25,710 bases of DNA, taken from contig JH154783.1 in NCBI GenBank assembly GCA_000226015.1, positions 15,587 through 41,296 of the forward strand. The letters run 5' to 3'. Shown piece by piece: positions 8,698-16,173 of this stretch; position 1 is the stretch's first letter; each line of letters opens with the position of its first letter. The stretch is from Mnemiopsis leidyi. Lineage: Eukaryota > Ctenophora > Tentaculata > Lobata > Bolinopsidae. The notes under the pieces were generated by a model. It did no database searches. It worked only from the letters and a program-made list of their open reading frames with translations, and was not told where the DNA came from. The translations under genes and the position numbers were made by a program.

Positions 8698-9619
8698 AGA
8701 GGGGAGCCAGGCAAGACTAGTGCACCACAAGCCCGAGGCAAGCCAAGCCACGTGCACTAGTGTTAGCGAAATGGTACTTTGGAAGCCAGATAAGTGGCTC
8801 GATTTGAGTGAATGAACGCATTGAAATTTCGTGCAAGCAGTCACACCACAGTATAAATCAAAATAATTGTGAGGATAAGCCATATACAGTCCATTTCCAA
8901 ACGTAAGTTAAAAGTAGTTATCAAATGATTGACGCAAAATTTTGATTAAGGAAAATTGTAAGGTCCAGAAAATTCATTTTACATCGATTAATATTAGGAC
9001 AACAATAATTTCAAAAATAAAACATCCAACAAACATTTCCTGTCCATCTTCAAGAAAAGTTGTGCATGAAAAAGTTTTGGAATATTAACGATAATTGCTT
9101 AAATCATTGAAAGACTAAGCTTTATTAAAAGCTAAAATTGAAACATTGGTTTGGAATAGAGAATACGATCAACACTATTAAAAGAAATCTATAGAAATAT
9201 CTTTGGTTAACAAATATTTTGAGCAGCTTTTAAATCAGCCTAGCAGCAAACAGGAACATATGTATGCGTACTGTGTAATGTTAGCTCTAAATGCATGTTG
9301 CTACATTGGAGAGATTTTTGTAAAAATGGACAAAAGATAGTTTGTAGAAATGGTTGTTCCTTACACGCTATAGCAAAAATTGCATTAAAACTGTAAATCG
9401 ATACACTAGCCCATGCTAAAATATTGCTAGGTAGCGGTTGGATTAAAAAACAAAATATTTTCCGCAGCAAACATTTTAGGATATCAAGTAATGACCACAA
9501 CAGCAAGATAGAAATAATATATAAACTGACCGTCTCTTAGATTTGATGCGCAATCAAAACGAGTCTTCACACAGTTGGTAACATTAACACACCTCATACG
9601 CTACAAGACAAACTTCCAT
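8698..9619. other. Paralogue B-A intergenic
   Basis: About 920 bp without a supported gene. Near paralogue A there is a 10-bp inverted repeat, ACTAGTGCAC at 8716-8725 and its complement at 8752-8761. An AATAAA on the minus strand (9121-9126) is a possible polyadenylation signal for paralogue B, about 490 nt past its stop. The remainder is AT-rich. Confidence 0.5.
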
Positions 9620-10495
9620 CTACCGAGACCTAGATCGAGAAGGAGATTGGGCGGGAGATCTGGTGCGGCTGCGGCTGCGACGCCTGCTCCTCTCAAAAGA
9701 GGGTGACCTGCGTCTCTCCCTGGACCGGGACCTGGATCTTCTACCTCGAGATCTGGACCTGGACCTGGATCTAGACCTGCCTCTTCCACGATAGTAGCGA
9801 GAACCTCCCCCATAGCCGCCACCACCACCACCACGCCCGCGACCATAGTGGCGTATCTCAGAGTAGTCGACGTAGAACCTCATTCTGGAACGGTCGTCAG
9901 AGCAGATCTGGCAGATAAGCTCGTCCACACACTTGTCTACGTCTCTGTCTTCTCCTTCAATCGTCACGATCCGCTCGTCTAGTTCCCGTGGTGTTTCGTG
10001 TCGTTTTGAGGTGTTGATCTGGACGGCAAACTCTTTCTTTATGTCCCGAATGTTGTCTCCACCACGCCCAATGATCATTGCCATGGCAGAGTCAGACACC
10101 AGTATTTTGCAGGTTTTGCGTCTGCGCTCTGAGTCGTAGTCGCTGCTGCGGGAGGAGGAAGAAGGAGCTGCAGTGGAGTCTCCTTCACGCATGTTCTCGT
10201 TAAGATACCGCGCAGCCGACTGCAATTCATCTCTTTCTCCTTCAATCGAGATGACTCGCTCATCCGTATTTGGGAACCTAGCCTCATGACGAGATATCTC
10301 GATATTGGCTCCTGAGCGATCTTTCACCTCCCGGATCCGCTCACCACCCTTGCCAATCACAGCACCGGCAATATAATAGGGACACAACAGTTTGATTATG
10401 TGCACATTGTTCCGTCTCCGTTTTGACTCATAGTTCCTGTCTCTGTCGTCATCGGAGTCGTATCTGTCACGACTGCTTCTCTTGCGTTCCACCAT
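9620..10495 (-). CDS. hnRNP K-like two-KH protein, paralogue B, with RS domain
   Basis: Single exon, 291 aa. A charged N-terminus (Arg/Asp/Ser, 1-30) precedes KH1 (about 32-101, loop GKGG at 48-51) and KH2 (about 129-198, loop GRGG at 143-146). ETPRELDERIVTIEG and the post-KH2 MRFYVDYSEI match the equivalent places in its two neighbours. The tail is unlike theirs: a short RGG/G6 stretch (about 218-240), then from 240 to the end a run of Arg-Ser dipeptides and RSRSRERRRSPS-type repeats. This is an RS domain as in SR splicing factors, a target of SRPK/CLK kinases. RS domains direct nuclear-speckle localisation and spliceosome contacts, so a combined C-rich RNA reader and splicing activator is plausible. 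Start at 10495; a TTCTAG acceptor lies 14 nt upstream. Confidence 0.88.
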   Translation of the reverse strand: MVERKRSSRDRYDSDDDRDRNYESKRRRNNVHIIKLLCPYYIAGAVIGKGGERIREVKDRSGANIEISRHEARFPNTDERVISIEGERDELQSAARYLNENMREGDSTAAPSSSSRSSDYDSERRRKTCKILVSDSAMAMIIGRGGDNIRDIKKEFAVQINTSKRHETPRELDERIVTIEGEDRDVDKCVDELICQICSDDRSRMRFYVDYSEIRHYGRGRGGGGGGYGGGSRYYRGRGRSRSRSRSRSRGRRSRSRSRERRRSPSFERSRRRSRSRTRSPAQSPSRSRSR

Positions 10496-10509
10496 GGATT
10501 GTTGAGCTA

Positions 10510-10523
10510 CTAGAATTGTAGTT
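10510..10523 (-). other. Splice acceptor before KH paralogue B
   Basis: The minus strand reads ACTACAATTCTAG, followed by a 14-nt leader to the ATG at 10495. Confidence 0.6.
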
Positions 10524-11343
10524 GGGTTAGGAGTGCTTAGGAATGGATCTTAGAGATACTAGTGAGCGTAAGGAATGCAGGAGTGGCGCTAGGAATGCAG
10601 CAGGTGCAGGATTCACGGTTGTTAATTATTAGGACAGGTTGAAATTTAGGGTAGAGGACTGGGTTAGGAATGAGGAATTTGATTTTAGGTATAAGGAGGT
10701 TGAGGAACAAATTGGGAATTTAGGGTTTAGGTGTCCACAGAAGGCGAGTTTAAGGAGTATTGGATACCTGAAAAAAGGATGAATTATGACTTTCGCATGG
10801 CAAAGAGCATTTTGTGTTTCAACGATCTACATGAGCGTTCGGAAAAGATGACATCTTGTAAAATTGCAGTTTACTAGAAGCAAAATTGGCCAAGGCCGTC
10901 TGAATTTTGATAGGCCTGACAATTTGAAGCAGCCATGTATAGTGTATGCTTACTTGAACGCCTCAAATCCGTTTCTACTTTATAGCAATAAGGATTCATA
11001 GAATTTAACAAAATAATGATTACAACACATATAATAGGGATCAAGTTGTTGATAGTTCACAGAAATTTTACAATTTGGCCGAGTTGGGAAAAGGCCGTGA
11101 GCAAATTACATCAAATCTTTCAAAACAGTGCAGCAGGACGATTGTCAATAAAATAAAACTTTACATTTAATCATAACTTTATAGACAAAATATATTCTTG
11201 GGACGACAGCTGACAAGAGGTGTAAAAATCAGGATAGGCAGGTTCGGCCATGCCCCCTAAGTAATGCGGCAGTTCATGCGCTACGACATCAGGATTGTTA
11301 AAAGAATTTTAATTTAGAATAAAATTAAACAGCCAGAAAGTTG
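10524..11343. other. Paralogue C-B intergenic
   Basis: About 820 bp without a gene. The half next to paralogue B (about 10500-10745) is G/A/T-rich on plus with scattered TTAGG, TAGGG and GGAATGCAG motifs. On the transcribed minus strand this gives repeated CCC patches (CTAACCC, CCCTAAATTCCC, CTACCCTAAA). The remainder is AT-rich with no recognised element. Confidence 0.5.
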
Positions 11344-12232
11344 TTAATATCCGTAATCATATCTGTCTGAATAATATCCGCCTTGGCCTCCATAGCCACC
11401 GTAACCATAGTCACCGCCGTAACCACCACCATATCCGCCTCTACCCCTGGGTCCACCCCGAGGGGGGGTAACCTCGTGGAGGAGGTCCACCTCGACCTCC
11501 ATACCCTCCGTAACCACCCCTAGGTGGTCCTCCGCGTCCCCGCGGCATTCCCCTGGGAGGACCTCCCCTGCTTCCTCCTCTGGGGAATCTTGGGGGTCCT
11601 CTTGGTGGACCATCTGATCTGGACCGTTTTTCAACAGGTTTTGGAACAAATTCTGCCCATTGTGAGTAGTCTATTTCTAGCTCCATTATCGATTTCGGGT
11701 CGTTGACAATCATGTCAAGAATTTCGTCGAGGCAGCCCACAACATTGTCCCATTCGCCATCAATACTGACAATTCTCTCGTCCAAGTCATCAGGGGTCTC
11801 ACCTTTGCCAGTAGGCGATAAGTCAACCCCCCAAGTTGACCTTAACCGCTTCACAGTCTCACCACCCCTGCCAATAATTCGGCCTGCTGACGTGTCTGGA
11901 ACTACTAATTTAACTATTTTCTTCCTATCCTCATCGGCTTTGTCCGAGTTGTAAATCTTATCCTGGACAAACATCACTACGTCCATCATGGCCTGTTTGT
12001 TACCCTTGATGGCTATAGGTCTCTCATCAGCTGCCCCCGGATATTGCTGACCGGCCTTGGCCACGTTGATTACTGCGTTTGTTTTGGCCTTGATTGACTT
12101 AATTTCTTCGCCCCCTTTCCCTATCACAGAGCCTGTTACAAGATCGGGACAGAGCATTTTAATGATTTGGCCTCCTGCTGCAGTTCGTTTGCCTTCTTGT
12201 TGCTCGCCGTCGTAGGGCCGTTTACGTTCCAT
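11344..12232 (-). CDS. hnRNP K-like two-KH protein, paralogue C (tail frame broken)
   Basis: Two KH domains: about residues 22-94 (loop GKGG, 39-42; IIKMLCPDLVTGSVIGKGG) and 107-176 (VVPDTSAGRIIGRGG; DDLDERIVSIDG). Then MELEIDYSQW and an RGG/PPRG-rich tail. As written, the frame ends early at 11441 (263 aa) just after a run of seven Gs on plus (11462-11468; C7 in the gene). The other frame then continues as an RGG/YGG-rich tail rich in Tyr and Gly, like that of paralogue A, to a TAA at 11344-11346. With six Cs the frame would be continuous, about 295 aa. So this is either a sequence error or a true frameshift allele. Start at 12232, 5 nt after a CCACTTAG acceptor. Role inferred from family: nuclear binding of C-rich RNA. 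Confidence 0.82.
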
Positions 12233-12237
12233 GCCAG

Positions 12238-12250
12238 CTAAGTGGAGTTT
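12238..12250 (-). other. Splice acceptor before KH paralogue C
   Basis: The minus strand reads AACTCCACTTAG, then CTGGC, then ATG. The pyrimidine tract is moderate. Confidence 0.5.
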
Positions 12251-12718
12251 GTCAGAATTACAAAACAAAATTTCAAATTAAAGTGTTCTAAATGACGTAG
12301 GTGACAATTCGGCCTTGTTAGAGCGGGCCAGAAATTTCACAAAATTGTGATTATGAGGACTGCCTGGGCCTGGTGCAGGATATTGGCCAGGCCTTGAATT
12401 AGTGATTGTGTTGAATGAAATATGATGTTTAAATAGATCATCATAAATCATCTTTACAATTCAAAACTATAACATTATATCCTTCGTGTAATATACACTA
12501 TGGTCTATCAGCTAAAAAACGTTCAATCCAGAAAATCGGATTCCATAATTTAGGACAGGAAAAGCAACATTTTTCAATTTCTTAAACTGTTTTCTAAAAA
12601 GCTGCTGAAATACAGCAAAATTACCATGACTTCAGCTTTTACTTTAAATCGCGCAACTCTTCCTTTTTCAATGGGACAACACAACGGAAACCATTAAGAC
12701 GAAAAGATCAAGATATTT
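12251..12718. other. DJ-1-paralogue C intergenic
   Basis: AT-rich spacer of about 470 bp. A short inverted repeat (GGCCTGG at 12367-12373, CCAGGCC at 12387-12393) is the only structure noticed. Confidence 0.5.
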
Positions 12719-13863
12719 TCATGAAGTGTAGAGCATGGCTTTAGCAACTTCATCTTTAGTTTCTTTTCCTTGGAGCAGCTCAAGAAGTGTCAGACCGTAG
12801 TCAAATGCAGTTCCTGGCCCTCTGGAGGTCACCTGCAATTCAGGGTGTCACTATCTATGAGTGGTGTCACTTACTATGTGTGGTGTCTCTATCTTTGTGT
12901 GGTGTCTTTATCTAAGAATTATAACACTTTCTATGTGTGGTGTCTCTATCTTTGTGTGGTGTCTTTATCTAAGAATAATAACACTTTCTATGTGTGGTGT
13001 CACTAAATATGTGTGGTGTCACTATCTACCTTATCTATGAACTCACCATGTTCCCGTCCACTACAACAGAGTCATTAGAATACTTGTAGTTTCCATCAAG
13101 TCTAACAGCTAGAGCAGGGTAACATGTTATCTGTCTTCCGTGATTTATCTTGTGTTCACTGAGGGTAAGAAGTAGTGTTACACAACGTTAGTGGTGTCAC
13201 AAAACGGAGTCAAACAACGGCTTTACTCATGCCCTACAACGAAATTTATCAAGTGTTTATCGACCTAACTTTTAAGAATCAGCAAATAGCATGTAATACG
13301 GATACATTTCACATTTTAACACAGATGTCATACTCACATACTTAAGAAGGATTGGAGATGCACAGATACACGCAATAAGTTTGTTCTGATTGTTGTGGCG
13401 CGTGTAGATATCTCCTACTGCTTTGGAAGCTGCGAAACTTTCAGCAGCTTTAAGTCCGCCAGGAACAAACACGAGATCAAACAGTTCATTTTCGGATACC
13501 TCTGATAGGAGGATTTCAGGGGAGATCCTTATTCCGGTACGTCCTTCAACTGGACTCAAATCATCTGAGTACAAGGTAGTTTATCTCATATATCATCGTG
13601 ATGTAAGTCTAGTTTAGGTTAACATCTCCATTATTTTACACCCTAATTCTCACTATGCCAAGAAATAAACTTCATCTAAGAGTGTTAATTTCATCAATAT
13701 TATTTAGAACTTTATGCTACTGAACTAAATGCGATATCAAATACTAACCTAGAATGGAGGCAATCTTGACATCCACTCCGCCCCTTCTGAGAATATCTAC
13801 AGGAGCAGTGAACTCTACCTCCTCAAACCCCGGTGCTAAACAGACCAGCGCTCTCTTTGTCAT
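12719..13863 (-). CDS. PARK7: DJ-1 family protein (Parkinson disease protein 7)
   Basis: Four exons: 13749-13863, 13342-13564, 13047-13158 and 12719-12832, with GT-AG introns of 184, 183 and 214 bp. The joined product is 187 aa (human 189). DJ-1 is a cytosolic/mitochondrial redox-responsive protein of the class I amidotransferase-like fold, linked to oxidative stress defence and proposed glyoxalase/deglycase activity. The opening MTKRALVCLAPGFEEVE matches human MASKRALVILAKGAEEME; Glu17 equals human Glu18. VPGG is at 72-75 and CICASP places the reactive cysteine at residue 106, as in human. In exon 3, ITCYP replaces human VTTHP, so the partner His126 is Tyr here. Exon 4 has SRGPGTAFDYGLTLLELLQG, as in human SRGPGTSFEFALAIVEAL. 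Exon 2 must end at the GTATGT donor to keep the frame. A TTCTTTAG acceptor lies 2 nt before the ATG. Confidence 0.93.
12845..13030. repeat. 57-bp minisatellite in DJ-1 intron
   Basis: Within the last intron, a unit beginning CTATGTGTGGTGTCTCTATC recurs at 12874 and 12931, with a partial copy at 12988, giving a 57-bp period. Each unit holds smaller copies of a TGTGTGGTGTCNNTATCT core. Further GTGGTGTCAC cores extend both edges, and one lies in the preceding intron near 13190. Confidence 0.85.
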
Positions 13864-13865
13864 GT

Positions 13866-13880
13866 CTAAAGAATGGGATA
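13866..13880 (-). other. Splice acceptor before DJ-1 start
   Basis: The minus strand reads TATCCCATTCTTTAG, then AC, then ATG: a strong pyrimidine tract 2 nt from the start. Confidence 0.7.
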
Positions 13881-14365
13881 CAATTAGTGAGGATCGATAC
13901 TTGATGAAATTGAAAATCTGATATCAAAACAGCTACTGGCTACATTCTAGCTAGGATCTAGGAGGAGTAACAGATAGCTGTTAAAACCGTATTACAAAAC
14001 ATATGGAGTTTAAGATAAAATAAAAATGTGGGTTGGACGAAATGCTTTGATGCCGAATAAATTAACTTAGAAAACATATAAAATCACTGCACTCAAAATA
14101 CAAAATATCTTCCCAAAAGAACAATTTGTTACTCAAATAGGACACAAACTTTCAGCAACGGACAGTTACAATTGGTCGATCTTTAATATCGACAGGGAAG
14201 TTCTTTCTTCCTACAACGCCTAGGCCTGGAGCTGCTTTTCTCACCAAATAGCATTTTAAAGCTAGGATCGTACGACCTCAATACACCTTCTTGTCTTTAT
14301 TGCTCGTTCTTCTCATTCTACAGATATCTGAATCACATGAACACTTTTATTTCCAAACATCAACT
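13881..14365. other. 93-aa gene-DJ-1 intergenic
   Basis: About 485 bp without a supported gene. An AATAAA on the minus strand at 14346-14351 lies 15 bp past the 93-aa gene's stop and is a likely polyadenylation signal. Otherwise AT-rich and featureless. Confidence 0.55.
14346..14351 (-). terminator. Putative polyadenylation signal AATAAA
   Basis: Canonical AATAAA read on the minus strand, 15 bp after the stop of the 93-aa membrane protein. No such motif occurs in the 46 bp between the 82-aa and 93-aa frames, consistent with a shared transcript or very tight spacing. Confidence 0.45.
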
Positions 14366-14647
14366 TCAATCCTTACTCTCCTCCAATAACGACACACCAG
14401 AACTACTGTCCAAGTTAACAGAAGCAATAGCATCAGCAACCTTCCTATCTTCTCTCCTCATGAACTCCTTCCGGCCCACTTCTTTGCGCTTGTAATACAG
14501 CGGTCCCACAGCATACATAACCATCAATATGGAGGTGAAGAAAAGTGCCTTCCCCTCTCTTGTGTGCAGTACTTGGTTGTATATCCGCTGGAATGTGGAT
14601 TTAGGTATGTTGTGTCTGTAGTTCCTGTCCACGTACTTTCGTGCCAT
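14366..14647 (-). CDS. Small single-pass membrane protein, 93 aa
   Basis: Not recognised by name. A complete ATG-to-stop frame. The basic N-terminus (MARKYVDRNYRHN) leads to one hydrophobic segment at about residues 34-51 (ALFFTSILMVMYAVGPLYY), then a highly charged stretch (YKRKEVGRKEFMRRED) and an acidic/Ser tail. Short basic N-terminus, one membrane span and small size are typical of mitochondrial inner-membrane assembly factors or SMIM-type proteins, but that is only a guess. It starts 46 nt after the stop of the upstream 82-aa gene, which begins with a similar motif (YVDRRY against YVDRNY). An AG lies directly against the ATG (CTATCTAG|ATGG). It could alternatively be part of one gene with its neighbour if an unseen splice joins them. 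Confidence 0.62.
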   Translation of the reverse strand: MARKYVDRNYRHNIPKSTFQRIYNQVLHTREGKALFFTSILMVMYAVGPLYYKRKEVGRKEFMRREDRKVADAIASVNLDSSSGVSLLEESKD

Positions 14648-14663
14648 CTAGATAGCTACAAAT
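14648..14663 (-). other. Splice acceptor between 82-aa and 93-aa frames
   Basis: Within the 46-nt gap the minus strand reads TTTCCCCGATTTGTAG and, 8 nt later, CTATCTAG directly abutting the ATG. Either AG could serve as a downstream-cistron trans-splice acceptor. Confidence 0.5.
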
Positions 14664-14693
14664 CGGGGAAATTTGGTGAAATTAAGTGATCTG

Positions 14694-14942
14694 TCATGAC
14701 TTTTTCTTGTTGTCGTTGTATATTAAGTGGTAAAATGGGTGGCTTTCAGGCATTTCCCAAAACATGGCAGCGTAAGTTGCGGTAACGTTAACAGCTATTA
14801 GCAACGCTACCCCTCCCCTCAACATGTATTTACGGCTCTTATCTGAAGAAAAAGCTCGTAGAAAGTTTTGACTGTTCGATTTTGACTCGGAACGCAACTC
14901 TTTGGCCTTGTATCTACGATCAACATACCGCCTTTCTGACAT
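14694..14942 (-). CDS. Small single-pass membrane protein, 82 aa
   Basis: Not recognised by name. A complete frame with a very basic N-terminus (MSERRYVDRRYKAKELRSES), one hydrophobic segment at about residues 42-62 (LRGGVALLIAVNVTATYAAMFW) and a short hydrophilic end. A strong acceptor, ACTGATCTTTTAG, sits 1 nt before the ATG, which supports it as a real start. The stop is 46 nt upstream of the next small membrane protein on the same strand. The shared opening motif [RK]YVDR.Y suggests either tandem duplication or a common targeting signal; beyond it I see no clear similarity. A mitochondrial or ER membrane location is possible but unproven. Confidence 0.62.
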   Translation of the reverse strand: MSERRYVDRRYKAKELRSESKSNSQNFLRAFSSDKSRKYMLRGGVALLIAVNVTATYAAMFWEMPESHPFYHLIYNDNKKKS

Positions 14943-14943
14943 A

Positions 14944-14957
14944 CTAAAAGATCAGTG
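14944..14957 (-). other. Splice acceptor before 82-aa gene
   Basis: The minus strand reads AACACTGATCTTTTAG, then T, then ATG. Confidence 0.65.
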
Positions 14958-15466
14958 TTCGTTAAAAATTAAATTTGTCTGTAAATTGGAAGGGTCAAGT
15001 AATGCCGAGATTTTTAACTGGGTTACTAGTTAGATACTGAACTTAATGATACATTCCTCACGAAAAGGAATGGATTAACTTCCCAAAGGCAGTGAAAACG
15101 CAAACTTTCAGTGTCTTCGTTTTATATAACTTGATTAATAAAAATATTTGACACATTATTTACAAATATGTAATAATTTACAATATAAACACATTAAATA
15201 TTTGTTGATATGCCACAGCCACACTGACTGCGTAATATTGTAGTTCGATAAAACATATTGTCACATAACTCTGAAATGGCCAATATAGCTTAGCCTCATT
15301 AACAATCTGATGTCTGAATTTATACCACCTTTGTGTCAAAATGACAAGTCATGGCCAAAAAATTATAATAGGGCCTTGGTAAGTCAATATGAGTACTATT
15401 TAAGAATTTGGTGGCATTTTACTCTGAGGTACAGTAAGAAGAGCAATGAATACATCTCATTCAACG
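14958..15466. other. CEP20-82-aa gene intergenic
   Basis: About 510 bp, AT-rich, no gene or clear repeat seen. Contains the CEP20 3' UTR. Confidence 0.55.
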
Positions 15467-15922
15467 TCACTTGTGGATGATTGTAATTTCAGGTTGTTTG
15501 AAAACCTCCTCCTCCTCCTCCTCGCTCTCCTCTTCCCCCTCGCCTAAATCAGTCTCCCTGACATCGTTTACATTATTGGAGTGTTGATCAGTAAAATGAG
15601 ACACAATACCGTACAACAACGGAAGTTCGGGCGAGGTGTGAGACTTGACATGAAGTTCAGAACACAGAAAGTTTCGATCTAGAGGCTGGTGAGGCTGCCT
15701 GGATTCCTGCATCAAGACGGACAGAGTGCTCTGATAGTTGTTGTATGTTAGGTATTCTCTGATAAGCTCGTTTATAAGGAGGTTTTCTGAGGGGAGTTTC
15801 GGTCGCTCTAAACTTGGGTCTTCTAAAGCTTTGAAGATTTCTGCTCGTACTCTTCCTTTTAGATCACTTAATACACCTCCGTTCTCAAGAGTTTCTTTTA
15901 TTACTGCCGTCAAGTCGTCCAT
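15467..15922 (-). CDS. CEP20: Centrosomal protein CEP20 / FOPNL (FOR20)
   Basis: Single exon, 151 aa (human FOR20 is 174). CEP20 is a small LisH protein of centriolar satellites and basal bodies, needed for cilium assembly and satellite integrity. The N-terminus tracks human closely: GVLSDLKGRVRAEIFKAL against GVLGHLKARIRAEVFNAL, then ENLLINELIREYLTYNNYQS (46-65) against ENLLINELIREYLEFNKYKY, covering the LisH dimerisation motif (about 47-79). QPLDRNFLCSEL and LPLLYGIVSHF are also conserved. The C-terminal tail differs: it is acidic with a run of Glu encoded by a GAG repeat. A TTCTTGTTCAG acceptor lies 6 nt before the ATG. Confidence 0.95.
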   Translation of the reverse strand: MDDLTAVIKETLENGGVLSDLKGRVRAEIFKALEDPSLERPKLPSENLLINELIREYLTYNNYQSTLSVLMQESRQPHQPLDRNFLCSELHVKSHTSPELPLLYGIVSHFTDQHSNNVNDVRETDLGEGEEESEEEEEEVFKQPEITIIHK

Positions 15923-15928
15923 TGTTCG

Positions 15929-15944
15929 CTGAACAAGAAATTTG
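15929..15944 (-). other. Splice acceptor before CEP20 start
   Basis: The minus strand reads CAAATTTCTTGTTCAG, then CGAACA, then ATG. Confidence 0.7.
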
Positions 15945-16173
15945 TAGTTCCAATTTCAGATCAAAGTTAATTAAGGCATTTAAGAAAAAGTGCAACATAT
16001 GCAGTCATGTTTCTACTAAGAAAGGAGAGGCAAGATATAGAGATGTTTCAACAGTTAACACATTACACGAACGAAGCACAAACAGAAACTGAACATTCCT
16101 AAGTTGATAAAAAATAGAAATACTATTTTAAGAAGATGAACAGTAACAATTTAAGGGAAATAAAAAAAGAGGA

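Noticed and set aside
9240..9506. 88-codon hydrophobic minus-strand open frame between KH paralogues A and B
   Set aside because: It begins with TTG, not ATG, has no upstream acceptor of note, and matches no family. Hydrophobic composition is expected from AT-rich DNA.
10660..10745. Telomere-like TTAGGG array
   Set aside because: TTAGG/TAGGG motifs are scattered and irregular, not a tandem array, so an internal telomeric repeat is not supported.
11344..11649. Separate 101-codon gene overlapping the end of KH paralogue C
   Set aside because: Its first half is the wrong frame of the RGG-coding region; only its end is plausible, as the shifted tail of paralogue C.
12770..13006. Plus-strand frame with repeated YVWCLYLCVVSLSK peptide
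   Set aside because: It is a translation of the intronic minisatellite and antisense to a DJ-1 exon.
14366..14942. The two small frames as one frameshifted gene
   Set aside because: Each has its own Met, a full basic-TM-tail layout and its own acceptor; the first ends naturally without sequence continuing in another frame.
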